The notes beneath the pieces were generated by a model, which was given only the letters and a program-made list of their open reading frames with translations, was not told the origin of the DNA and made no database searches. Below are positions 48,965 to 60,324 of a stretch of DNA of 64,000 bases, piece by piece. Source of the DNA: Erigeron canadensis (Eukaryota; Streptophyta; Magnoliopsida; Asterales; Asteraceae); contig NC_057761.1 of assembly GCF_010389155.1 (NCBI RefSeq), forward strand, positions 54,806,587 to 54,870,586, given 5' to 3'. Positions within the stretch are counted from its first letter, which is position 1; the number at the start of each line of letters is the position of its first letter. Made by a program: the position numbers and the translations under genes.

Positions 48965-50941
48965 CTAAGCAACAACGATTTCTTCATGAAGATCTTTACT
49001 TGCTTCATACCTTTGTTCTCTCATCAAGTCAACTAATTCTTCTAATGTAGCATATATTTCCTCTGTTCTTTCATTTGATACATCTTTGGCCATAAAAGTT
49101 TGCATTCCATTTGGCGTTTCAATCCAGCTACTACCTGTGATTTTCTTCAACCCCAGACTATCCAACATATCTCTAACATTTTCAGCCTCTTCCCATCTGC
49201 TGGTTCGTGAATATAAGTTAGCCATCAGCATATAACTTCCTGTATTTTCAGGCTCAATCTTTAACAAGTGATCAAAAGCAAACTTCCCAACTTCAACATT
49301 ATTACAAATCGAGGCCCCATTAAGCAATGCACCCCAAATTCTAGCACTAGGATCAAAAGGCATTTTCTTGATGAGATTTAACGCTTCAGATATCTTCATG
49401 GCCCGACTTAATACATCTACCATGCAAGCATAATGTTCCATTAAAGGCTGAATATTATATCTTGGTTGCATACTGTTAAATATCCTCCAAGCTATATCTA
49501 CCTCTCCGGAGTGAGCACAAGCTGATAATATAGATGTAAATGTAACCGAATCTGGCTGTGTTCCTTCTTCTATCATCTTATTAAATAGATTAAGTGCTGC
49601 TTTAACCTCTCCATGTGCAGAATATGCTGATATTAACGACGTATATATAATTACACTTCTCTTATCCGATTGATCAAAAACAGTTTGTGCCCCCTCAAGA
49701 AAACCTAACTTAGCATAGGTATCAATAGTAGCCGTTGCTACATATATATTCTTATCATACCTATGTCTGATTGCATAAGCATGTATCTCTTTCCCTCCTT
49801 TCAGATTTGATAACTGCGAAAGCGTAGGAAAAATATTTGACAGTGTTACCGTATTAGGCTTGAACCCATTCACCTGCATCTCGTAAAATAAATCAACTAC
49901 CGTTTCATACTGCTTGTTCTGAAACTGCCCTGATATCACAGTATTCCAAGTACTCAACCCTGGTCTTTCCATTTCCCTAAAAAGATTCATAGCTTTGTCT
50001 ACAAAACCATGAAACATATAACCAGATATAATTGATCCATAGCTAATTTCATCCTTCTCGCTCATTTCCTCAAATATTTGTTTAGCATAGTCTAAGCTAC
50101 CACATTTTGCATACATTGCAATCAATGCATTGAAAACAGGGAGATCCATTTTGATATCATTATCTATCACAAATTGATGTACTTTTAAACCTAAATTAAG
50201 ATCACTCGACTGCGCACATGCTTGCAAGACACTAATCATAGTAAACTCATCTGGTCTAATATCTTCCAAACCCAACATCTCGAAATACAATTCTTTACAT
50301 TTCTCGTAACACCCTCCTTGCGCATACCCAGCCATCATCGAATTCCACGACACAAGATCTTTATTATACACAAAATCAAACAACTTCCTTGCAGCATCAA
50401 TATCATCACACCTACAATAATAAGTTATCAAACCGTTTACCACATATATATCAAAGTCCAGCCTGTTTCGTACAATAAAACAATGAAATCTTTTACCCAA
50501 GCTCAACTCACAACCCAACGACGACAACGCCTTTAGCACACACGTAACAGTATAATTATCGGGTTTCACGGATGCCGAACAAGCAGACAAAAAACACCGA
50601 AAAAGGTCCAGTGTATCGGTGTGTCTGTTATTCATGGAGTAGCCCATGAACAATGCGTTCCAAGAAAAAGTATTTCTGTTAGGAATTTCATCGAACACCT
50701 TGTGAGCATAAAAAAGATTGTTGGTTTTGGAGTAACAAGAGATTAGTTTTGAAGCTAAATAGTTATTGAGGGTGACGCCGGAAACGATAAGTTTGGCGTG
50801 GAGGAGCTTGGCTCCGCGGACAAGACGGTGATCGGTGCAATGTTGGATGATACGGCCGTATGCCGCGTAGTTAAGGCCATTGCGGGTGTGGGCGGTGGCG
50901 GGTGAAATTTGAATTTGTAGTAATACTTGTGTGAATCTCAT
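48965..50941 (-). CDS. Pentatricopeptide repeat protein, PLS class, E subgroup
   Basis: 658 residues, single exon, intact. About a dozen P, L and S repeats run from residue ~30 (YGRIIQHCTDHRLVRGAKLLHA) through units such as NTFSWNALFMGYS, DLVSWNSMMAGYAQ, PDEFTMISVLQACAQ and PNTVTLSNIFPTLSQ. The C-terminus has the E/E+ region (WGALLNGASICNNVEVG, ENTGSYMLMANLYS, GSSWIE) and stops without a DYW deaminase domain. Such proteins bind organellar RNA one base per repeat and usually act as site-recognition factors in C-to-U editing, borrowing a deaminase in trans. The first ~25 residues are basic and hydroxylated, fitting organelle targeting. Size and repeat content match At2g37310 (PCMP-E49) as I remember it. 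The editing target cannot be read with confidence here. Confidence 0.93.
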   Translation of the reverse strand: MRFTQVLLQIQISPATAHTRNGLNYAAYGRIIQHCTDHRLVRGAKLLHAKLIVSGVTLNNYLASKLISCYSKTNNLFYAHKVFDEIPNRNTFSWNALFMGYSMNNRHTDTLDLFRCFLSACSASVKPDNYTVTCVLKALSSLGCELSLGKRFHCFIVRNRLDFDIYVVNGLITYYCRCDDIDAARKLFDFVYNKDLVSWNSMMAGYAQGGCYEKCKELYFEMLGLEDIRPDEFTMISVLQACAQSSDLNLGLKVHQFVIDNDIKMDLPVFNALIAMYAKCGSLDYAKQIFEEMSEKDEISYGSIISGYMFHGFVDKAMNLFREMERPGLSTWNTVISGQFQNKQYETVVDLFYEMQVNGFKPNTVTLSNIFPTLSQLSNLKGGKEIHAYAIRHRYDKNIYVATATIDTYAKLGFLEGAQTVFDQSDKRSVIIYTSLISAYSAHGEVKAALNLFNKMIEEGTQPDSVTFTSILSACAHSGEVDIAWRIFNSMQPRYNIQPLMEHYACMVDVLSRAMKISEALNLIKKMPFDPSARIWGALLNGASICNNVEVGKFAFDHLLKIEPENTGSYMLMANLYSRTSRWEEAENVRDMLDSLGLKKITGSSWIETPNGMQTFMAKDVSNERTEEIYATLEELVDLMREQRYEASKDLHEEIVVA

Positions 50942-52146
50942 GACTATTTCTTAAAGTTATTATCATCAATCAGTCAAATAAAATAAAGGTAAATAGTACG
51001 AGTAATATAATATATATATATAGTATCGACTAATGTACCATACTACAGTAATATTACCATTTTTTTAATTAAACTTAGTGAATTATATTGCTCATCAAAT
51101 ATGTACAATAATCAACTAAAGAGAATTGGACAGGCCCAAAACTCAAACTAAAGACAATGCCAAATGCAACTAAACAGAAAACAAAGAACATCAGCAAACC
51201 TTATACAACTCACTCTCAAGCAAAAACAGACTCAATACAACAAAACAAAACTACACAAAAATTCAAAATATGTTAGAATGGACCAAGTAGTTTCATCTTG
51301 CACAGCTCACTATTCTCATTCGCACACATATTCCAAATTTTTGGTAGACAAACCAACAAAAATCAATCCGCCACAAGCCTGCGGTTGATCCATCTCAACC
51401 TCTATTGGGCTCCAATATTAATAACATTCTTAGTCTGCCTTACTCTAATGGATAAAAGTTGATTTCTAATACTATCCTTGATGATTTCTAATATTACCAC
51501 TTACATAACAGGAAAAACGAAAATTGGGTGTTTTGGAAATTTATTTTTTATTTTCGAAATTATTATATGTATTTTTTTTAACTTTCAAAATAACATATTT
51601 ATCCATTAAAACAATAAATATATAAAATAATATTTCTTTATATAATAAAGAAGCGATAGTCCAAAGCTTATGTGGCTATAATATTTGATTGTCAACTAGC
51701 TTTTGTCCTACACCCGTGTATAATACATGAGAATTACGGCTTTATCAATATTATATGTTAATTTACTATAGTTTAAAATTTAATATATTATTTTAAGTAA
51801 TAAAAAATTGATCTATATATCAACACTTTGAGTTTTATATTGAAATATTTTTTTAAAAATATATTAATCGAAGTTGTTTACTGTGACGTGGTTATCGATA
51901 TTTGAATATTACATAATTTAATATACCCATCAAATATGTAAATTGTGACATACTTAGTGATATTTGAACATTAAAAAAAATCATAATATCTTATCTTTAG
52001 ATGAAAGATATCTTAAATATTTTAATTAGAATATAACAATGTTATATTGTTTTCTCAGTTTCACACACTTTTACACACACACACGATGATTCCAAACCAA
52101 ATCCCACACATATATCTAACGAAATCCAAAATTCGTATTCAATCGA
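50942..52146. other. PPR promoter side and spacer
   Basis: AT-rich. No coding signal; the frame at 51164-51388 is low-complexity Lys/Gln/Thr and is not supported. Confidence 0.45.
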
Positions 52147-52154
52147 TGTCTATT

Positions 52155-52347
52155 CAGAGGGGGTACCAGGAAAAAATTCTGAAGGGGGCAAACTTAGAAA
52201 ACTTATGAAAAATAAATCTAAAAGGGGGCAAAATGTTAAAACGTATAGAAATTTTTTAAAAATTTATGAAAAATTTAAAAATACATGACAAAATTTAAAT
52301 TTAGAGGGGGCATTGGACCCCCTTGCTTCCCTTTAGTACCGCCCCTG
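52155..52347. mobile_element. hAT MITE with perfect 8-bp target duplication
   Basis: 193 bp with ends CAGAGGGGGTACCA (left) and CAGGGGCGGTACTA (read inward from the right). It is flanked by TGTCTATT at 52147-52154 and 52348-52355, an exact 8-bp duplication diagnostic of hAT insertion. The interior has AGGGGGCA repeats. No coding capacity. Confidence 0.9.
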
Positions 52348-52355
52348 TGTCTATT

Positions 52356-53681
52356 TAACTGATATATCAAGGTATGTCCTTCATTTATGTGCAGGTACTT
52401 CATGTTTTGAAAAATCACAGTTTTATCTGTGATGCCTCGAATCACAGTTTTATTCATGCCCACAAATTTCAAGTTCTGAAAAATCAAGCCCATCAATTAC
52501 TTACTATATCATGAAACCATTATCTAACGAAATTTGACAAATATATTGATGTAGTAAGTGATAGTAAATAGACCATTGGAAGTTGTTGGCAATTTGGGTT
52601 AACGGAGCAGTTGTTGAAGGGCCAAGCGGCGAGACCCTGACCATCTAAAGTTCCTCCTCCTCTCAAAATGAGCCCCTTCATTCATCTAAATTCCAGTCAA
52701 CCGCCACCATTGTGTTTGTATCTGGAAAGATCAGTAGTAGCCTTAAAGTAACCCTGCCCATTTCCATATCACAAATATCAGCCTTGATGAAGCAGAAGAT
52801 TCAACTGCCATTGAAAGCAGGAAAAAGAGAGAGGAGAGAAAATGGTGGGAAAAATAGGAGGGAAAGAGGAATAATGAGAAGGTGGAAAAAAAGGATGAGG
52901 ATTAAGTTCTCCAAACTTGACTAGTCAAGTTGGGAGGATCTTGACCTTTGATTGAAAATTAAGGGCTAAGATTCAATCATTAACTTTAAATCTTGACCCT
53001 TGATTTTCAAAAGGAATTACACGTCACCGAATCCAAATGTCAGACTATCTGCAAATTTACTATCTGCACACCGGGCATACGCCTTTCTATAAAACATGAC
53101 ATAAAACGCAGAGTATTACATGAAACGGATCGTTTCGGTAGTGTGTCTTTCGAACAGTTGATGTGTGTAAATAGTCGTTCCCTTTACATATTGTAGAACT
53201 AATTATCATTATTTAAATGTTTGACAATGTACTGGTATGTTAAAATTAAGAAAATCACTTTTTTTTTTTGTTATATGCATTAATTTATGGATTTATAATG
53301 CATGAAAATGAAAATTTTGAATGTTCTCATATTATTCTTACTTTAAGGTTGTTATTATTTAATTACATCACGTTCAAACAAAAATAATTATTAAAAAACA
53401 AATAAAACATTCATTCTTTTTAAAGTAAAATAGTTGTTTGGTATCAATAAATTATGAAGTAAAATAGTTGTTTGGTATCAATAAATTATGAAAACTAACA
53501 TGATTAACTAGTTTTATCTTTGATGCATCATTTACATGCACATGTGTTAAGTAAATCTTCGTGGCCAGTTTTATATACTCGTGCTCCTGCATCGATTTTA
53601 TTCTTCTTGATCATAATTTAATGAATTTTATTTTATCTTTTTTATTTTAATATTTATTTTACAACAATTAATTTCTTTATA
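52356..53681. other. Spacer with a possible decayed gene fragment
   Basis: 52590-52915 is less AT-rich, with an open frame at 52712-52924 ending in a Lys/Arg-rich tail, but no domain. The second 18-bp-palindrome foldback follows at 52912-53015, and a short direct duplication (AAGTAAAATAGTTGTTTGG twice) lies at about 53424-53490. Confidence 0.35.
52912..53015. repeat. Small foldback repeat with 18-bp palindrome, copy 2
   Basis: Begins with the same perfect palindrome AACTTGACTAGTCAAGTT as 28455-28583. It then has inverted arms ATCTTGACCTTTGATTG and, from the right, TGAAAATCAAGGGTCAAGAT. Confidence 0.6.
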
Positions 53682-55009
53682 TCTATATATCTATCTATCT
53701 AATTGATAAAACAGCAATTATCCAAGCATTTTAAGACATCCTCCTTATTATAAAGCTACCCTTAAATATTGTCACATAGGATTTATCCTAGGTGGCATCC
53801 CCATATTTTTTTACAATATATTTTTTTATATTTTCATTTATTTATTATTTATATTGCCACATAGGATTTATCTTAGGTGACATCCCCATATTTTTTTTAC
53901 AATATATTTATTTATATTTTCATTTATTTATATTTATAAAAAATATTAAATATATTTTTTGATTTTTTTTCCAAAAATACATACATTACTTGTGGTGAGT
54001 ATATTGTTTATTTTTAAAAAAATATTTTTCCAAAAATACACACATTACTTGTGGTAAGTATATTGTTTATTTCTATACAACTATGCTTCCTAATGCTCAT
54101 CGACACAATTATATAAAATTCTATCTAATTAATAAAATAGTAATTATCTAAGCATTCTAAGACATCCTCCTTATTATAAAGCTACCCTTAAATATTGCCA
54201 CATAGGATTTATCCTAGGTGGCATCCCCATATTTTTTTACAATATATTTTTTTTTATTTTCATTTACTTATTATTTATATTGCCACATAGGATTTATCTT
54301 AGGTGGCATCCCCATATTTTTTTACAACATATTTATTTATATTTTCATTTATTTATTTTTATAAAAAATATTAAATATATTTTTTGATTTTTTTTTCAAA
54401 AATACACACATTACTTGTGGTGAGTATATTGTTTATTTCTAAAAAAATATTTTTCCAAAAATACACACATTATTTGTGGTAAATATCTTGTTTATTTCTA
54501 TACAAATATGCTTCCTAATGCCCATCGACACAATTATATAAAATTCTTAGGTTTTCTCTTTAATTTTGTTCTTCACCACTTTCAATATGCAAGTTAACCG
54601 ATTTGTTATATTTCATGTGTTCTATTGCATGTCTTTTTTATTTTTCTTAATTTATTAGTTATGGCACAACTTAATTACAGTAAGATTTATCTTTTCTTTG
54701 CTTTATTGTTATTGTTACTCAACTACAATACTTTTTTTTCTTAGATTTTGGGTGACCATTTTTAATGGCAAATCTCATGATGGTTGTTAATCAAAGGTGT
54801 TAGTGAAAAATCTTTCGTTTTTGTAAATAAAATTTTTGGTTTCAATTAATAATTAACAACATAAATAATAAATAGACTGAGTTTATATATACTATTAAAG
54901 CAGACTAATAATTTGTTAATAATTGTTAGCGTATATATATAGTTTTAGCCAACACTTAATTGAACTATATTTTTATACAACTGCGAATCGCGCGGGGTAA
55001 AAGACCTAG
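53682..55009 (+). mobile_element. Non-autonomous Helitron with duplicated 5' segment
   Basis: 5' TCTATATATCTATCTATC; 3' CGCGCGGGG-type hairpin region at about 54983-54997, then CTAG at 55006-55009 before T. The 5' part is tandemly duplicated: units 53695-54120 and 54121-54545 with period 426 and high identity. The family hairpin (see findings) is present in both. No Rep/helicase coding. Confidence 0.7.
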
Positions 55010-55020
55010 TATATATATAT

Positions 55021-55697
55021 ATATAGGGAAAAGATAAAATGAGCCCAGCTTATTTTGAGTCTAAAAAAAGTCCATTGATTTTCTTCCATCTTCTCCAATT
55101 CCAACCACCTCCTACCACCACTACCATCATCTCCGACCACCAACATGATCATCTGGTGACGGCGACCATCTCCGGCGAGACTTACACATGTGTAAGTACA
55201 ACTTATGTACACAACAATGAAGGTTAAAGGCGGAGCCCGTCAATCCATGGCACTATGGCAGTGGCCAAGGGCGGAGTCCGTCAATCCATGGCGGAGCCAT
55301 AGCGACTAAGGGTGGAGCCCGTTAGGTAGATCACCCATCACCGGTCACCCCCTATGACTCATCACCCTGTATGACCTATCACACTATGACCTATCACCCT
55401 CAATGACCTATCACCCCCACCAGCTTTGGTTTATGAATATCCTTAAGGGCGATACCCGTTCCGAATCATAATTTTTGACAACCACCACCAGCCACCATCA
55501 TCGCCGGAAAGTTAACTTACACATGTGTAAGTTGTATTTACACATGTGTAAGTCTCGCCGGAGATGGTCGCCGTCATCAGAGGATCATGGTAGTGGCTGG
55601 AGATGATGATGGTGGTGGTGGTCGGAGTTAACTTACACGTGTGTAAGTTACATGGACTTTTTTTGGACTCAAGTTAGCTAGAGTCAATATATCTCAC
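55021..55697. repeat. Large palindromic MITE 4 with ACTTACACATGTGTAAGT repeats
   Basis: Left (about 55116-55205) and right (about 55525-55650) arms are inverted copies containing GACGGCGACCATCTCCGGCG. The 18-bp perfect palindrome ACTTACACATGTGTAAGT marks the arm ends. The centre carries GGCGGAGCCCGT hairpin words and repeats of ATGACCTATCACCC. Bounded by TA runs. Confidence 0.7.
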
Positions 55698-55699
55698 CC

Positions 55700-56248
55700 A
55701 TATATATATATATATAGATCAAATGAGAAGGTAACTTAAGAAGAGAAGGGAGAGAATGTTCGTTTTTTTTTAGCTTGTTTTTTTGAACTTTTTTTCCGTT
55801 TTTCACTTTTTTATTATCTCTTTAATTAACCAATTTCATATAAAAATTTTAAAAAATATTTTATTTTACAAGGGCATAGCCCGTAAGCTATAGGCGAAAC
55901 CTCTCAGACTATGGCGGAGCCATGATAGCTAAGGGCGAAGCCCGTAAGGTAGATCACCCCTTCACCGATCACCTACTATGACCTATCACCCTCAATGACC
56001 TATCACTCCCATCAGCTACCCTTTATTAATATCCTTGAGGGCGAAGCCCGTACCGTACTCTTACATGTATAACTTACTAACTCGGGTTAGAAAAAAAATA
56101 ATTTCTAAGTTTTTAAATTTTTTTTTTTTTATGAATTGAGTTAATTAAAAAAAGAATGGAAAAAGTGAAAAAATGAAAATGTATTAAAAAAAGTTTTAAA
56201 AAATAAAAAAAACGAGCATTCTCTTCTTAAGAACCTCCTACTGCATCT

Positions 56249-56257
<9 letters not shown>
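55700..56257. repeat. Palindromic MITE 5
   Basis: The left start ATCAAATGAGAAGGTAACTTAAGAAG mirrors the right end (CTTCTTAAGAACCTCC before CCCTATATATA). The interior has GGGCGAAGCCCGT hairpins and TATGACCTATCACCC repeats, as in elements 4 and 6. Confidence 0.6.
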
Positions 56258-56297
<40 letters not shown>

Positions 56298-56298
<1 letters not shown>

Positions 56299-56805
56299 TT
56301 AAATAAGAAGGTATCTTAAGGAGATAAGATTCATTTTTTATTTTTTAAAAATTTTTTTCTCATTTTTTTCATTCTCTCTTTAGTTAACTAATTTCACAAA
56401 AAATTTTAAAAAATTTTAAAAATATATTTGGCGTAGCTCGTAAGCTATAGGCGAAACCTCTCAATCTATGGCGGAACCATGATGGTTAAGGGCAAAGCCC
56501 GTTAGATAGATCACTTCATCACTGATCACCCCTATGACCTATCACCCTTTATGACCTATCACTCCCACCAACTATCCCTTATTAATATTTTTAAAGGTAA
56601 AGTCCGTACCGTATCCTTATATGTATAACTCGTTAATTCGGGTTAAAAAAATATGTTAAACTTTTTTTTATGGTTTGAGTTAATAAAAAGAGAATGAAAA
56701 ATGTGAAGAAAAGAGAAAAAAAAAATCAAACAAACAAACTAAAAAAAAAAACTTCTCTCTTTTTTTCTTTTTAAAAAGCTTCTCTCTGGATCTCTACCCT
56801 ATATA
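56298..56805. repeat. Palindromic MITE 6
   Basis: Same design as element 5 (left TTAAATAAGAAGGTATCTTA; right end CTCTGGATCTCTACCC then TATATA), with GGCAAAGCCCGT and TATGACCTATCACCC words inside. More decayed. Confidence 0.55.
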
Positions 56806-56811
56806 TATATA

Positions 56812-59029
56812 TCTATATAATTATTAAAACCGTAGTTAACCGGACGATTCTAAGCTTTCTTTAACTCAAAATTATCTTCAAACAATGCCACGTAGGATAA
56901 AATCTAGGTGGCAACTCTATATTTTTTTTTACAATATTTAATTTATTTAGATATAAAAAATTTGAAATAAAAGATAAAAAAAAGTTAGAAAACAAATCTT
57001 GATCATACTAAAACAATTCTCGATCATATGATCTTTATAGTATATTTATTTCTTAAATTAAGTTATATAAAACACTATTCTAATATATAGGTTCCGTAAG
57101 TTTCTAATTATTATTCTCAATAGTTTATATCATTTTAATGTTTAGATTTCCAATAAAGATTTGCTTTTATTTACTCATAATATCTATCTATATTTTTTTT
57201 ACAATATTTAATTTATTTAGATATAAAAAATTTGAAATAAAAGATAAAAAAAAGTTAGAAAACAAATCTTGATCATACTAAAACAATTATCGATCATATG
57301 ATCTTTATAGTATATTTATTTCTTAAATTAAGTTATATAAAACACTATTCTAATATATAGGTTCCGTAAGTTTCTAATTATTATTCTCAATAGTTTATAT
57401 CATTTTAATGTTTAGATTTCCAATAAAGATTTGCTTTTATTTACTCATAATATCTATCTATATTTTTTTTTACAATATTTAATTTATTTAGATATAAAAA
57501 TTTTGAAATAAAAGATAAAAAAAAGTTAGAAAACAAATCTTGATCATACTAAAACAATTCTCGATCATATGATCTTTATAGTATATTTATTTCTTAAATT
57601 AAGTTATATAAAACACTATTCTAATATATAGGTTCCGTAAGTTTCTAATTATTATTCTCAATAGTTTATATCATTTTAATGTTTAGATTTCCAATAAAGA
57701 TTTGCTTTTATTTACTCATAATATCTATCTATATCTACAATTTGTAATCATATACGAAGATACATATTAAAATTAAAAAAAAAACTCTATCAAACTTTCA
57801 CCAATTCCAGATTTATTACCTTTATTCTTTGTTTTTCTTATGTTCTTTATTAAATTATGTCATCTTTTGTTTTACAGTATTCATGGAAAAATCGTTAATC
57901 CAACTTTTGATTATAAACTTTTATAAATTTAAATTACTTTGTATTAACAACAAAAGATATGTTTTTTTGTCAAATAAGTGATCTATATCACGTGTAAGAA
58001 TTTAGATAGTTCATTTGCTTTTGAATTTTAAAGGCGGATTTTTCAAATATGAGGTATAAAGAGTAGAATAGTCTGCGTATTATAAATTTAGATTAGTCTT
58101 CTTTGTAAGATAATGAGTATTCTTTGAGTGAAGAATCAATTAATACAAAAAATGAATATGTGTGATAAGACTTGCATTTTCTTTAATTTATGGATATGAA
58201 TACTATATCCTTAATTTTAATTTGAATTGTCTTCTAAAGTTCATATATATATATATTAAAACAGTAGTTATCTGAACGATTTTAAAACACTCTCAACTAA
58301 AAACTATCTTACTCCGTATAACATTACCACATAGGATAAATCCCATGTGGCATCTCCACATTTTTTTGATAATTTTTTTGTATCCTTAAATTAAATTTAT
58401 TTTAAGTATTAAAAAAAATATGACTTACTTATTTTCTAAATACTATATAAGTATTAAAATCTATTTATTTTAGCTAAAAGTTTGTTTTTAGTCTAATTAA
58501 AACTGAAGATCACGTGTAATTAATTGCAACATTTATGAATAGCTACTTGATTATTGAAACATGACCCTACTTATATTACGGTGTATATTAGAATAAATTG
58601 AAAGTTTTATTTACTTTATTTTTTATTTTATTAAAATAAGTATGGGTTGTTTTAGGGTTTTGTGTATGTGATTGATTTTTTTTTTTTTGATTTACAATCA
58701 TTTATGAAAATTGTTGAGTGACCCTTATTATTTTGACATTCAATTTCATTGTGCTATGTATTTTATTCAATAATATGTTATAATCTTTTTTTTATAACGT
58801 ATGTAGCCGAGTCCGAATTCAACGTATGTTATTTAATATTTTTGTTGACCGGTTTTGTTGTTAATCATAATATAAAAATACAAGGGTCAACAAATGATAT
58901 GATTGTATAGATTAACACAAAACATTTTTAATAATTATCAATGTCCGCATCTAGATTATTTTTCTTATATTTTATCTATCCATTAATGATGTTTTAATTA
59001 GCCGCACATCGTGCGGGTAAAAAACCTAG
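56812..59029 (+). mobile_element. Composite Helitron: two 5' ends, one 3' end, triple internal tandem
   Basis: A 5' end at 56812 (TCTATATAATTATTAAAACC) and a second 5'-like start near 58241 (ATTAAAACAGTAGTTATC). Only one 3' end is seen: hairpin CCGCACATCGTGCGG at 59002-59016 and CTAG at 59026-59029 before T. Between the 5' ends lies the triple tandem at 56931-57740. Either the first copy lost its 3' end or the 5' part was duplicated, as in the 53682-55009 element. Confidence 0.6.
56931..57740. repeat. Three tandem copies of a ~270-bp unit
   Basis: Units begin ACAATATTTAATTTATTTAG at 56931, 57201 and 57472 (periods 270 and 271). They differ at only a handful of positions by eye, for example ATTCTCGATC versus ATTATCGATC, so the expansion is young compared with the surrounding repeats. 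Confidence 0.93.

Positions 59030-59035
<6 letters not shown>

Positions 59036-59101
<66 letters not shown>
59036..59101. repeat. (TA)n tract
   Basis: The longest TA run in the window, directly 3' of the Helitron terminus. Confidence 0.9.
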
Positions 59102-59103
<2 letters not shown>

Positions 59104-59500
59104 TAAGAAAGTCAATTAAGGGATGATATTTTTATTTAAAACATTCTTCGTGATAAAAAGGGAGCTCAAAGACATAACTTGTTGATGTTCAATGTTCCCA
59201 CTTTTAGATATTAAAATGCAAACCAAACAAGATCCCAACTCATACAACAGGGCATTAGGTTTTAAGTATTGTATATAGTCGTTGAAATTTGACTTATCAC
59301 GAAAATGAAAATCAAAATGGGTTTAACGAACAAAAAGTAATAGATTAAAAATAAGAAACAATTTCAAAACAGTAAATGAAACAAAATAATTCACAAGCTA
59401 CCTGATCAAGTTCGACTTTCAAGAAAAGCTTGAGCTGTTTGAGTCGAGCTCGATCTACTCGAGTAGACATTTCAATCGAGATAGAGTTTTATAATACCAA
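59102..59500. other. Gene-free sequence before the CACTA element
   Basis: AT-rich. No frame or repeat end is recognised. Confidence 0.4.
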
Positions 59501-59858
59501 CACTACAAAAAAAAATGTTATTTGTTGACACTAACCTTTTCACATTGTTTGTAAAGGTGAAAAAGTTTATTAGTTTAATCACATTTAAAAATTTATAAAA
59601 AATAGTTTACATGTAAAATTGTAAATGTGAAAGAAATTCTAAGTTATAACTTATCAAACTTATAAATGTATAAACAATATATTCACACTTTAATGTATAC
59701 AAAAAGTCAAAACATTTTAACATTTAAAAATGTGAAAGTTAATTTGTCACAACTAATTTTTTTCACACTTTCTCTTCTGTGAAAAAGTTTGGCGTTACAA
59801 ATTGACTTTCATACTTTTAAGTGAGAACAATTGATATACTTTTACGCATTTAATAATG

Positions 59859-59896
<38 letters not shown>

Positions 59897-60324
59897 GAGA
59901 AAAGTGATTATGTGGCTATTAGAGAACTAAGTTTGAGTATAAAACTCACCACATACTAATTTATTGTATAATATATAAATGATTGACCCTCCATATTTTT
60001 TTATGAATTTAAAAATCAATATGTGAAAGGTTCCACATTTAAGCTAAATGTCCCACCTTCCATTTATATCTACAATATATATAAGTGTGAAAAAAAATAT
60101 TAATTTTCAAATTGTCACACTAATGTGATATATTTTTTCACACTTGTGCCTAGGGGTGCAATGAATTCTTTCCTTTTTTTCGGTATGCCGCTCCACGAGC
60201 TAGGATAAAATTATCAGATGTCCCTTTCGTTTACAACAACCTTAAAGTGTAAACAAATTAACAACCTTTTTCACACTTTTTAAAAATGTGCAGTAATAAG
60301 TGTTGACAAATGGCATGTTTAGTG
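59501..60324. mobile_element. Non-autonomous CACTA (En/Spm) element
   Basis: Left end CACTACAAAAAAAAATGTTA and right end CACTAAACATGCCATTTG (read inward), with TTTGTTGACACT/TTTGTCAACACT paired subterminally. Many subterminal words of the TCACACTTT/GTGAAAA type in both orientations are typical binding-site clusters. No transposase. The 3-bp target duplication is uncertain (CAA on the left, TAA on the right). Confidence 0.72.

Noticed and set aside
55039..55227. 62-codon plus-strand and 68-codon minus-strand frames
   Set aside because: They lie in the palindromic arm of a MITE and exist on both strands because the sequence is an inverted repeat.
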